Assembly (NCBI RefSeq): GCF_000168975.1
Contig: NZ_AAUW01000006.1
Location: 1-64,000, forward strand
DNA: 64,000 nt
Direction of reading: 5' to 3'
Source of the DNA: Roseibium aggregatum IAM 12614
Lineage (GTDB): Bacteria > Pseudomonadota > Alphaproteobacteria > Rhizobiales > Stappiaceae
Shown here: positions 7,777 through 15,962 of the stretch, in pieces
How the letters are laid out: every line of letters starts with the position of its first letter
How positions within the stretch are numbered: position 1 is the stretch's first letter
Program-made: the position numbers and the translations under genes
Notes under the pieces: model-generated
Seen by the model: only the letters and a program-made list of their open reading frames with translations
What the model was told of the DNA's origin: nothing
Databases searched by the model: none

Positions 7777-8583
7777 TCAGTGCCGTCTCAGCGCGCCGGG
7801 TGTCACGCCATAATGGCGGCGAAACTGCCGGATCAGATGGGCCTGATCACAGAACCCTGCTTCGTGGGCTGCCTCAGCGGCGGGAACGCCATTCAGTAGC
7901 AACCGCTGCGCATGATCTACCCGGGCCTGGACGATCAGGGCGTGCGGCGTCATGCCGGTCGCGCGTCGGACACTTCGGATCAGATAGGACACGCTGAGAT
8001 TGGCCTCGGCCGCCAAATCATCAAGGGTCAGAGGCTCGCCGGACTCGACCGCCGCCATCGCTCGTGCCCGCATCAGACCGACCGCCGCCGGTTCGCGGCC
8101 AGGAGAACGCAAGTCCGCTCTGCCATAGCGAGTGAACGCGACGGAGAGAACATCGTGAACAGCCTCTTCCACTGCCAGGTTCCGGTCAGCCGACGCTGGC
8201 ATGTTCAGAAAACGGGCAAGGCCACCGAGCGCACGTGCCAGCCGAAGACCGTGATCCCGGGGAGCGACCTGGTTGAAGCCGCGCAGCTCTTTCAGGTCGA
8301 GGATGGCGCGCACCGCCTCTTCGGACGCATAGAGCATATGGTAACGCACGTGGTTGGTCGCGGCATGTCCGGTATGGGGCTCTTCGGGATTCATGAGCGA
8401 CAGCGACCCCGCAGGAAGCGTCATGCTCTCACCGCGGCAGATGTAACCGCCAGCGCCAGCGGCGATGGCGCCTATGGCAAATCCTTCGTGCGCGTGCCGT
8501 GTGAAGGTCTGCCGACTGAACGAAGCCTCGAAGAGCTGAACCCCGTGATGCCAGCCGAGATGGTGATAGCGATTGCCCTGCAT
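7777..8583 (-). CDS. AraC-family transcriptional regulator
   Basis: From the ATG at 8583 this is a 268-residue regulator; an upstream start at 8715 would add 44 residues of less typical sequence. The N-terminus is a cupin-type AraC-binding domain (HHLGWHHGVQLFEASFSRQTFTRHAHEGF, with paired His). The C-terminal 100 residues contain two helix-turn-helix units, LDDLAAEANLSVSYLIRSV and PAAEAAHEAGFCDQAHLIRQF, ending in the family signature FRRHYGVTPGALRR. It is upstream of and co-oriented with the DUF2000-LysE pair and probably controls them. Confidence 0.88.
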   Translation of the reverse strand: MQGNRYHHLGWHHGVQLFEASFSRQTFTRHAHEGFAIGAIAAGAGGYICRGESMTLPAGSLSLMNPEEPHTGHAATNHVRYHMLYASEEAVRAILDLKELRGFNQVAPRDHGLRLARALGGLARFLNMPASADRNLAVEEAVHDVLSVAFTRYGRADLRSPGREPAAVGLMRARAMAAVESGEPLTLDDLAAEANLSVSYLIRSVRRATGMTPHALIVQARVDHAQRLLLNGVPAAEAAHEAGFCDQAHLIRQFRRHYGVTPGALRRH

Positions 8584-8975
8584 CACCGGAAAATAGCATC
8601 GTGGAATTGTCTTGGTAAGGTCTTGGAAGGGCTCTTTCCACCCGTTTGCCGCGCGCTGTTTGAACGGTAGCTTCGGGTGCAGCCGAAGCCCTTGAAAGGC
8701 AAATCTCACTGACAAAAGACGACATCACAGCTCGGCCTTGCAGGCGTGCTGACACCGGCCCGACAGGCCGACCCATTGTCAGATTCGCCGATTAACGGCA
8801 TTGAAACAATTCAACGCTAGGGTTTCGCAGCGTGAGAGCGGGTCGTTTCGGTCGCTGAGTTCGGCGGAAACGGCTTCTTTGTTTTCAGGATGTGAACAGG
8901 TTTTTCCGATGCCGGCCGAGGGCAATTTCAGCACATGGATCGACCGTCATTCCCGTGCTTGCTGACGGTGGCTTC

Positions 8976-9509
8976 ATGAAGCATATCGGGAGCGTATCCA
9001 ACGTTGCGGAACGTGACGGCAAACAGAAGTCAGGGTCGTCTTCCTTGAACCGTTACAATGCAATCGCAAAGCGCTTCTCGGGGTTTGCCCTGATCTCCGG
9101 GATCGGCTGGTGCCTGGATTTCCTGACCATGGCGACGCTCACGCAGAGCGGGCTGCCCGTGTTCTGGGCGAATTTCATCGGTGCCTTCTGCGGTGTGACC
9201 TTCGTCTTCTTCGTTGCCGGAAAGCACATTTTCGAAAAGGCCGGCAACAGATCGACGGCAACTCTCCTGGTGCTCTACTGGATCTGGCAGGTTGTTGCCG
9301 TGACGGCCGCCTCTGCCCTGACGGCCGCATTGAGCTGGGTGCTGATGTCGCTGCTGGACGCCGCCGGCGGAACCGCTTTTGTGGCCGGGTTCGGTTTGAA
9401 GCCGGTGACCCTGTGCGGCATCACCGCCAAGATGCTGGTCACGCCGTTCACCCTTGTCGCGAATTTCTTCTTCATGCGGTTCCTGCTCGAACACCGCAAG
9501 TCAGATTGA
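8976..9509 (+). CDS. GtrA-family membrane protein
   Basis: A protein of about 177 residues from the ATG at 8976 (an upstream ATG at 8892 is less likely). It has four hydrophobic helices in the GtrA pattern: FSGFALISGIGWCLDFLTM, FWANFIGAFCGVTFVFFVAG, a central YWIWQVVAVTAASALTAALS, and the C-terminal LVTPFTLVANFFFMRFLL. GtrA proteins are thought to move polyprenyl-linked sugars across the inner membrane or to assist O-antigen glucosylation. It opens a tightly packed operon of glycan genes and is followed after nine bases by a GT2 glycosyltransferase, the typical gtrA-gtrB arrangement. Confidence 0.85.
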   Translation: MKHIGSVSNVAERDGKQKSGSSSLNRYNAIAKRFSGFALISGIGWCLDFLTMATLTQSGLPVFWANFIGAFCGVTFVFFVAGKHIFEKAGNRSTATLLVLYWIWQVVAVTAASALTAALSWVLMSLLDAAGGTAFVAGFGLKPVTLCGITAKMLVTPFTLVANFFFMRFLLEHRKSD

Positions 9510-9518
9510 GGGGCCTTC

Positions 9519-10307
9519 ATGACCGGCCGCGTTCTTGTTTTCATTCCCTGCTACAATTGCGAAGCGCAGATCCCGCGTGTGCTGAAACAGCTTGAGGCAC
9601 CTGAGGTGAAGGCTGTCGTCGATGGCGTCCTGTGTGTCGACAACCGCTCGACGGACGGCACGCGCGAGGCGGCCGAGGCCGGATTGGCGAAGCTCGGGTA
9701 TGCCGAAACCGCCCTGCTGCACAACGACGACAACTACGGTCTCGGCGGGTCGCACAAGGTTGCGATCAACTTCGCGATGGTGAACGGCTACGACTATCTG
9801 GTCGTGCTGCATGGCGATGACCAGGGCTCGATTGCCGACCTGGTGCCGCATTTGGCGGCAGGCCGTCACAAGGATCTCGATTTCCTGATGGGTGCACGCT
9901 TCATGAAAGGCTCGAAGCTGGAGGGGTATTCTCTCCTGCGCACGGCGGCCAATCATGCCTTCAACCTGATCTTCTCGGCCATCAGCGGCCAACGTCTCTT
10001 CGACCTCGGCTCCGGGTTGAACCTGTTCCGGGTCGAGGCTTTCAGGTCCGGCTTTCACCTGAAATATGCCGACGACCTGACGTTCAATTATTACCTGATC
10101 CTGGGTGTCGTGCGGAACCGGTTCCGGCTGGCGTTCTTTCCGCTGACCTGGCGTGAAGACGACCAGATCTCCAACGCCAAGCTCAGCAAGATGGGGGTCC
10201 AGCTCCTGCGTATCGTCGGCTTGCGTCTGTTCCGGCCGACGGCTTTCTTTGCCGCCGATCACCGGCAGACACCGCGTGCCGCCTATCCCTCGACGCGGAT
10301 TGCCTGA
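9519..10307 (+). CDS. Family 2 glycosyltransferase
   Basis: A 262-residue cytosolic GT-A enzyme without the C-terminal membrane helices seen in GtrB. It begins with VLVFIPCYNCEAQIPRVL and carries VDNRSTDGTREAA (nucleotide-binding Asp). LHGDDQGSIADL supplies the metal-binding DxD-like region. It probably transfers a sugar to a lipid carrier such as undecaprenyl or dolichyl phosphate, given the GtrA neighbour upstream; donor and acceptor are unknown. It ends one base before the GTG start of the next membrane protein, consistent with a single operon. Confidence 0.88.
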   Translation: MTGRVLVFIPCYNCEAQIPRVLKQLEAPEVKAVVDGVLCVDNRSTDGTREAAEAGLAKLGYAETALLHNDDNYGLGGSHKVAINFAMVNGYDYLVVLHGDDQGSIADLVPHLAAGRHKDLDFLMGARFMKGSKLEGYSLLRTAANHAFNLIFSAISGQRLFDLGSGLNLFRVEAFRSGFHLKYADDLTFNYYLILGVVRNRFRLAFFPLTWREDDQISNAKLSKMGVQLLRIVGLRLFRPTAFFAADHRQTPRAAYPSTRIA

Positions 10308-10308
10308 G

Positions 10309-11256
10309 GTGCGGGCTGTGCGCACATCTGGCCGATTGCGGAATGCCAGGCTGCCAGCGGGCCTTGCCCTGCATTATGCGGTCCTGTTCCTGCCGTTCGG
10401 CCTTGCGCTCTGGTGGCTGGTTGAGGAGGGGGTGGCCGAACTTGCCGGCAAACCCTGGCAGGCGCTTGTTCTTGCGGGGGGTATCTATCTCGCCTCCCAC
10501 TGCGTGCGCGCCGTGCGTCTGGCGATCATGGCTTCGCGGCTGCTCGGCATATCCGGGCGCTCCAGCGCACTCCTGCACATGGTGACCAGCCCGGGCGCCC
10601 TTGTCATTCCGTTCAAGCTCGGCGAGATCCTGAGGCTGCATCAGCTCTGGTATCTGGGCAAAAGCTTTCCCGGGGCGCTGATCATCATTCTTCTGGAGCG
10701 GTTTTTCGACGGGCTGATGATCCTGGCGCTGCTTGGCATCGTCTATGCCTATCACGGCCCGCTGGCCACCGGCCCGATGGTTCTTCTGGCCGTAACCAGC
10801 GTTGCCGTGCTGGCAGGTCTTGTCGTCTTCGTGCTTGGGCCCGGCATCTTGCGGGCCGTGCAGCACTACGTGGTTCTGAACCACCGCAACCCGAATTCGC
10901 TGCGGCACCTTGGCCAGCTTGACGGTCTGCGCCAGATCACGACACGTGGGGCCGATCTTTTCCGCGTGCAGGGGCCCGTGCTGCTGGTCATGTCCATGGT
11001 CATCTGGGGCCTGGAGGCCCTGGCCGCAACGGTGCTGGCCCTAACCTCGGCCAACTTTGTCGGAACCAGCGGGATCGTGCTTCTGGCGGAGCGGGTGTTC
11101 GAAGGGCCCGTCGCCAGCTTCCAGGGGGCCGTCGGCACGTGGAGCAGCCTGTGTCTGCTGTCCCTTGCGCTGGTCTGGCCGCTTGCCATGTGGATCTACC
11201 TGCCGCGCGTGCGCAACGAACCGCTGCGTGCCCAGAACAGGACCGGTGTTTTATGA
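10309..11256 (+). CDS. UPF0104/LPG-synthase-like integral membrane protein (flippase-like)
   Basis: A multi-pass inner-membrane protein of about 315 residues, from a GTG start one base after the upstream stop. It shows the family pattern of a first helix followed by LASHCVRAVRLAIMASRLLG, then SPGALVIPFKLGEILRLHQLW and ERFFDGLMILALLGI, which resemble the lysylphosphatidylglycerol synthase transmembrane domain (UPF0104). Such proteins are often found in glycan and lipid-linked sugar operons and are proposed to flip lipids. No soluble aminoacyl-transferase domain is present. It overlaps the next gene by four bases (ATGA). Confidence 0.78.
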   Translation: MRAVRTSGRLRNARLPAGLALHYAVLFLPFGLALWWLVEEGVAELAGKPWQALVLAGGIYLASHCVRAVRLAIMASRLLGISGRSSALLHMVTSPGALVIPFKLGEILRLHQLWYLGKSFPGALIIILLERFFDGLMILALLGIVYAYHGPLATGPMVLLAVTSVAVLAGLVVFVLGPGILRAVQHYVVLNHRNPNSLRHLGQLDGLRQITTRGADLFRVQGPVLLVMSMVIWGLEALAATVLALTSANFVGTSGIVLLAERVFEGPVASFQGAVGTWSSLCLLSLALVWPLAMWIYLPRVRNEPLRAQNRTGVL

Positions 11257-12725
11257 CGAAAGCGCTTTCCGTAATTCTCGACGACCGGGATCCGCCGGCC
11301 GAAAGCGTGCGGGCCGCGCTTGGCGAAGTCCGGTTTTCCGACATCATGCGCCGCCGCCAGACCCTGGCGAAAGAACTCACGGCCATGTCGCTGGAGGCCG
11401 GAGCGGAATCGGTCGAACATCTGACGTCGCCGGACAGCGGTGTCGAACTTGCTGATCGCATCCGCGACCGGGGCGATGCGGCCATCTATCTGCGCGTGCC
11501 GCTTTGTCTGCCGCCGCTTGATCCGGAAGGCTTTTCGGTGCTGGTTCGCAAAGCCGGATACGCCCTGAAGACAATGCTGGCCACCCCGGTGATCGAAGAC
11601 GAGGCCGTCGCCGTCCTGTTCCACACCGAAGCTGCATCGCTTCTGTGTGCGGACACGCCCGAGGCTCGTCGCCTGCTGCTGCTGTCGCTGCGCGATCGCA
11701 CGGAGATCATCACCGATCACGCCCGGTTCATCGATATTCGCGAACCGCGCAACCTGATGCTGTTTCTGTCCGGCGCAACAGAACTGCGTCATTTCAATTC
11801 CGCCCGTGCGGAAGACAACGTCTTTCACAAGCAGTCCAGCGACATTGCAAAAATGCGCGCCGAGCACGGCTTCTTTCATGCTGCACCGCCGGAGTTGCAG
11901 CGGTTTCTGTTGCCGACCTTCGGCTTCTGGGAAGATGGCAAGCAGGCCGGCTACCGCATGGAGCATCTGGCGATCCCGGACGCGGCACTGCAATGGGTGC
12001 ATCACTCCTTCACCGAAGGAGACTTCAGGGTCCTGCTCGATCAGATCTTCAACTATCTGAACGCGAGACCCACGGGAAAGAAAGACCGCGCCCGCGCGGA
12101 AACGCAGATACTGGAAAAGCTGGACAAGCGCCTCGCCGCGTTCCTGGAAACCGAGCGCGGCAGGCAGACCAACCAGATCCTGGAACGGGCAGGACCGCGC
12201 GGCGGTTTGTCCGATATGCTGGAGCAGGCACGCCCGTTCGTTCGCAAGGCGGTCGCCAGCACGGATCAACTGGTGTTTTCCCACGGCGATCCGTGCTTTT
12301 CCAACATCCTGTTCGACAGGCGGATCGGCCTGATGCGGCTGATCGATCCGCGTGGCGCCTTGTCCGCGAACGATGCGATGATGCATCCGCTCTATGACGT
12401 GGCCAAGATCAGCCACTCCATTCTGGGCAGCTACGACTATGTCAACAATGGCCTGTTCCGCGTCTATCTGAACAAGGATTTGAGGCTGGAGCTCGACTGG
12501 ACGATTGCGCCCCCGGCGGATTGGGCCGAACGGCACTTCTGCGACAGGCTGGAGGCGGAAGGCCTCGACGTTGGCCATGTGCGTGCGGTCGAACTGTCGC
12601 TGTTCCTGTCCATGCTGCCGCTTCACACAGACCATCCGGACAAGCTTGTCGGCTTTGCGCTGATCGCGGCCTCGATCCTCGACCAGCTCGAAAGCGGGCA
12701 GAAACGCCAGAGAAAGGCAAGCTGA
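11253..12725 (+). CDS. APH/choline-kinase-like phosphotransferase
   Basis: A 490-residue protein whose C-terminal half carries the kinase Brenner-type motif VFSHGDPCFSNILFDRR, then LMRLIDPRGA in place of the usual metal-binding IDW/IDF. These are features of the aminoglycoside-phosphotransferase/choline-kinase fold. The N-terminal 220 residues (starting MTKALSVILDDRDPPAES) are a separate, unrecognised domain. With the following nucleotidyltransferase it suggests a kinase plus NDP-activation pair that makes an activated sugar, polyol or amino-alcohol for a surface glycan. Its start overlaps the upstream gene by four bases. The substrate is unknown. Confidence 0.75.
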   Translation: MTKALSVILDDRDPPAESVRAALGEVRFSDIMRRRQTLAKELTAMSLEAGAESVEHLTSPDSGVELADRIRDRGDAAIYLRVPLCLPPLDPEGFSVLVRKAGYALKTMLATPVIEDEAVAVLFHTEAASLLCADTPEARRLLLLSLRDRTEIITDHARFIDIREPRNLMLFLSGATELRHFNSARAEDNVFHKQSSDIAKMRAEHGFFHAAPPELQRFLLPTFGFWEDGKQAGYRMEHLAIPDAALQWVHHSFTEGDFRVLLDQIFNYLNARPTGKKDRARAETQILEKLDKRLAAFLETERGRQTNQILERAGPRGGLSDMLEQARPFVRKAVASTDQLVFSHGDPCFSNILFDRRIGLMRLIDPRGALSANDAMMHPLYDVAKISHSILGSYDYVNNGLFRVYLNKDLRLELDWTIAPPADWAERHFCDRLEAEGLDVGHVRAVELSLFLSMLPLHTDHPDKLVGFALIAASILDQLESGQKRQRKAS

Positions 12726-13483
12726 TGAGCGGCATCGTCGCAATTACCATGGCCGGTCTCGGCAGCCGCTTCACCAAGGCGGGATACGAGCGGCCGAAAT
12801 ACGAGATCGAGGCGCTGGGCCGGCCGTTGTTCGACTGGTCCATGCTCTCTCTGGAGGCTTACCGGGAAGCCGGCTGGTCGTTCCGTTTTGCCGTGCGCAG
12901 CGGATTGAACGCGCCGGACTTCCTGACTGCCCGCTGCAAGGCGCTTGGCATCAAGGTCGACGGCATCGTCCAGCTTGACGAACTTACCGACGGCCAGGCG
13001 ACGACGGCGCTGGAACTGGTGGCAACAGCATCTGAAAATCAGCCGCTCGCCATTTTCAACATCGATACCTATGTGGCGCCGGGAGCGATGGCGCCTGCCG
13101 ATCCGGCGGAGTGCGCCGGGCATGTGCCGTGTTTCCCCGGACCGGGCAACGGCTGGTCCTTCGCGCGCACCGACGAGACCGGCCGCGTGGTGGAGCTGCG
13201 CGAGAAGGAGCGCATCTCCGATCATGCGACCGTCGGTCTCTACTGGTTTGACAGCGTCGCACGCTACCGGGACGTCTACACCCGGTTCTTCCGCGCCGCC
13301 GGAGAGGAAAAGGGCGAGCGCTACATCGCGCCGATGTACAACCAGATCATCGCGGACGGAGCGGATGTCACCATCAGCCAGCTTGCGTTCGAGGATGTCG
13401 GCATGCTCGGCACGCCGGAACAGCTGGAAGCCTTCATCGCATCCCCGCCGCCTTCCGCGGCAAAGTGGACGATTGCCAAATGA
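12725..13483 (+). CDS. Nucleotidyltransferase (NTP-transferase fold)
   Basis: A 252-residue enzyme beginning IVAITMAGLGSRFTKAGYER, a variant of the sugar-nucleotidyltransferase loop GxGxR, followed by PKYEIEALGRPLFDW (the conserved Lys) and later FNIDTYVAPG (metal Asp). This is the GT-A-like fold of enzymes that join a phosphorylated sugar or alcohol to CTP, GTP or UTP. It begins one base inside the stop of the kinase gene and overlaps the next by four bases. Kinase plus nucleotidyltransferase plus the nearby HAD phosphatase make a coherent activation pathway, whose substrate is not deducible. Confidence 0.82.
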   Translation: MSGIVAITMAGLGSRFTKAGYERPKYEIEALGRPLFDWSMLSLEAYREAGWSFRFAVRSGLNAPDFLTARCKALGIKVDGIVQLDELTDGQATTALELVATASENQPLAIFNIDTYVAPGAMAPADPAECAGHVPCFPGPGNGWSFARTDETGRVVELREKERISDHATVGLYWFDSVARYRDVYTRFFRAAGEEKGERYIAPMYNQIIADGADVTISQLAFEDVGMLGTPEQLEAFIASPPPSAAKWTIAK

Positions 13484-15147
13484 TTGCCCTTTCGACCTAT
13501 GCCTTCGCCATTCTGCTGTTTCCGGCACTCGTTGCGGTCTGGTACCTGCGCAAGGACTATGCCTCCGGCTTTGTCGGGCTGCTTTGCCTGGTCGGTGCCG
13601 CCGGACTGATCGTCGTCAGCGCCACGCTGCCGCATCTGTTCTTTGATCACGAACGCTACCTGCACGACCTCTGGACGGCCTTCGACACGGCCAACAAATC
13701 CGCCTACGGCCAGGCCTCGAGCGTCGATTATTTCAGCCCGATCGGCCCGGTCTACGACTGGGTCTTCCGGATCGCGACCGGTCTGCGCCAGGTGGATGCG
13801 ACATCGGTTCCCCTGGCAAACGCCGTTTTCGCGCTGGGCACGCTGGTGCTTGCGCTCCTCACGCTGACGCGCCAGGTCAATTTCGGCACGCTCGGTCTTG
13901 TGGTGCTGATCGCCGTTGCCACGGTCGTGACGCCGCGCGAACCGGATATGATCTTCGCCCAGACCAGCATGAGCTGGCTTGCCCCCTACAATCGCTGGGC
14001 GGCGGCCCTGGCGGCTGTTGTCACGGTGGCCTTCTGCTGTCCACCCGGACGCAGGGGAATACCGGAAGCTTTTCTGCTTGGTGTCTCGATTGCCGTCATC
14101 TGCCTGATCAAGGTCACCTTCGGTGCGGCGCTGGTCGGATTGCTGGTTGCGGCAACAGTGTTCCGGAACGTTTCGATAAAACATGCCGTCATTGTTCTGC
14201 TTGGCCTTGCGGCCTCCCTTGCAGCGGCGGAGCTGGTCACCGGTCAGGTCACCGAGAACCTTGCGGACATCAAGACCGTCTCCGGATTTGCGAAGGAAGC
14301 CTGGCGCATCATCAAGCTGATCACCCAGCTTGGCGAAGCGGCCGTCTGGGCCATCGGCAGTGCCGTGCTTTATCTGCTGCTATGTGAAAACAGCTCTGAA
14401 CGAAAACGCTTCACACCTGTCGTTCTGATCCTGGTTGCCGCCGCCATGGCCTGCGTCATTCTCATGCAGAACCACTGGCTGTCGGAAAGTCCGATCTACG
14501 CAGTGCTTCCGGTCATCGCCGCGCAGTGGGCCGGGCTGTTCCGCAAGGACGGGCTCGTGGAGCAGTCGGGGCAGGCAGCGTCGCAGGCCCTGACGCTCGA
14601 CATCCTTTCGGTCCTGACCATCGCACTTGCCCTGATCTATCCGGTGCGCGATGGCGGGGCCATGGTCGCGCAGTTCCTGCAAAGCCGGCAATATCCGGCG
14701 GACGAACGGCTGGCCGGCACAGGACAGGCGGGCTTTGTCCTGCATCCGCGCTGGCATGAGCAGCCCGAGGAGGAAGTGACTGTCGACTACAACCGGATGC
14801 TGGACGGGTTCAACCTGCTGCGGCAAGCCGGTGCCGCGGAGCCGGAGGCTGGCCCAGTGCTGGCGCTCAACTTCGCCAATCCGTTTCCATCCCTTCTGAA
14901 CAAGCCTTCGCCCGCCAGGGTGCCGATCTGGTTCCACAACGGCAGAACGTTCTCCAAGGAAATTCACCAGCCGGAAGAAGAGTTCTTCTCCGATGCGGAA
15001 TTCGTGATCGTGGGCCATGGAGACCCGTCTGGAGAAATGCTCTGGGAAATCTATCAGCCCTATGTGCTGGAGCACTACCGGGAGGTTGCCACGAGCCCCT
15101 CGTGGACCGTCTACCGGAAGAAGGGGCCGGACGGCCAAAAGCTTTAA
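13480..15147 (+). CDS. Large polytopic membrane protein of glycan operon
   Basis: A 555-residue inner-membrane protein with roughly ten hydrophobic segments in its first 400 residues (for example STYAFAILLFPALVAVWYL and VGLLCLVGAAGLIVVSATLP), then a soluble C-terminal domain of about 150 residues. The layout resembles GT-C type glycosyltransferases or oligosaccharyl transferases, with an acidic extracytoplasmic region after the first helix (FFDHERYLHD). I cannot name the family. It is the last gene of the operon starting with gtrA, overlapping the nucleotidyltransferase by four bases. Confidence 0.7.
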   Translation: MIALSTYAFAILLFPALVAVWYLRKDYASGFVGLLCLVGAAGLIVVSATLPHLFFDHERYLHDLWTAFDTANKSAYGQASSVDYFSPIGPVYDWVFRIATGLRQVDATSVPLANAVFALGTLVLALLTLTRQVNFGTLGLVVLIAVATVVTPREPDMIFAQTSMSWLAPYNRWAAALAAVVTVAFCCPPGRRGIPEAFLLGVSIAVICLIKVTFGAALVGLLVAATVFRNVSIKHAVIVLLGLAASLAAAELVTGQVTENLADIKTVSGFAKEAWRIIKLITQLGEAAVWAIGSAVLYLLLCENSSERKRFTPVVLILVAAAMACVILMQNHWLSESPIYAVLPVIAAQWAGLFRKDGLVEQSGQAASQALTLDILSVLTIALALIYPVRDGGAMVAQFLQSRQYPADERLAGTGQAGFVLHPRWHEQPEEEVTVDYNRMLDGFNLLRQAGAAEPEAGPVLALNFANPFPSLLNKPSPARVPIWFHNGRTFSKEIHQPEEEFFSDAEFVIVGHGDPSGEMLWEIYQPYVLEHYREVATSPSWTVYRKKGPDGQKL

Positions 15148-15181
15148 CGCCGACCCAGAACCTTTCGCGCCGGCAAGGTGG

Positions 15182-15213
15182 CAGGGCCCGCAGGTCTCTG
15201 GCTGCGGACCCTG
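15182..15213. terminator. Terminator-like hairpin between convergent genes
   Basis: A 12-bp stem with one mismatch (CAGGGCCCGCAG / CTGCGGACCCTG) around an 8-base loop lies between the end of the glycan operon and the convergent HAD gene. It lacks a long T-run, so efficient intrinsic termination is uncertain. Confidence 0.5.
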
Positions 15214-15221
15214 TTGAGGCG

Positions 15222-15599
15222 TCAGTTTTTCGGCGCGTTGCCGAGCAGGGAGTCGATTTCCGGTTTCGACAGGCGGACGAATTCGTCCGGCCGGATGGCG
15301 CGGTCGTCGACATAAAACCCCTCGTGCCCGCACCAGGGCTTGCCGACGAAGATCTCGTCATAGGGAATGTCGTGTTTCTGCAGCCATTCGATGATGATCG
15401 GCACGGTGTGCGCCGTGATCTTGCCGACGTTGTTTTCGTGCGTCCGCATGTTGCGTGCGGTCTGGATCACGATCTCGAAGCCCTGTTCCTTGTACTCCCG
15501 CAGCTTTTCGACAAGGGGCAGGTTCGGTGAGACGTTCCGGTAGTCGGAGGTGTCCGCAAGGGTCAGGGTTCCGTCCAGATCGATAACAAGGCGCTTAAT
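15222..15599 (-). CDS. Capsule-type HAD phosphatase, apparently with ATT start
   Basis: A 125-residue haloacid-dehalogenase protein. The reading frame continues upstream of the first in-frame ATG into KRLVIDLDGTLTLADTSDYR, which holds the nucleophile motif DxDGT and must belong to the protein. It also shows VIQTARNM (motif II Thr), VGKPWCGHEGF (motif III Lys) and FYVDDRAIR (motif IV Asp pair). No ATG, GTG or TTG lies at the correct place. An ATT at 15597-15599 is preceded by GGGGAG at proper spacing and is the best start. Small HADs of this type dephosphorylate intermediates of capsular sugar or polyol nucleotides and fit the neighbouring kinase/nucleotidyltransferase genes, although it is convergent to them. 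Confidence 0.75.
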   Translation of the reverse strand: MKRLVIDLDGTLTLADTSDYRNVSPNLPLVEKLREYKEQGFEIVIQTARNMRTHENNVGKITAHTVPIIIEWLQKHDIPYDEIFVGKPWCGHEGFYVDDRAIRPDEFVRLSKPEIDSLLGNAPKN

Positions 15600-15875
15600 G
15601 GGTTCAACTCCCCGCTGGTCCGGCTCCGCAGAGACCGGAGGATCATGAAATTGCCGTTCGGGGTGTTGCTATACCCAAAAATCATCAAGGCCGGGTAAAG
15701 CCCGCTCCCCCGTTTTGTCTTGCCCGGACTGTCTCTTCAGGTGGTGTCGGGTATGCTGTCGTCCTGCCGTCGTGATCCGCTTTTACACTCTGGCTGAAAC
15801 CGGACCTGCCGCATGTCCCGGTCCGGAATTTCCGCAAGGCTGTCACATGCCCGTAATACCCGCCCGCTAGAACGC

Positions 15876-15897
15876 CGCTTGCACACGTGTGCAAGCG
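15876..15897. promoter_or_regulatory. Perfect 22-bp palindrome, probable LacI-family operator
   Basis: A perfect palindrome with core TTGCACACGTGTGCAA and a central CG, the form expected of LacI-family operators, lies 66 bases before the binding-protein gene of the ABC operon. The operon encodes its own LacI-type regulator, the natural candidate to bind here. The rest of 15600-15962 contains no gene that I can support. Confidence 0.75.
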
Positions 15898-15962
15898 CAT
15901 TTGTTCTTTCCAAGGCACTTCCGGGAGTGAGGTGCCCCAACACAGACAGCAGGCGAAATACG

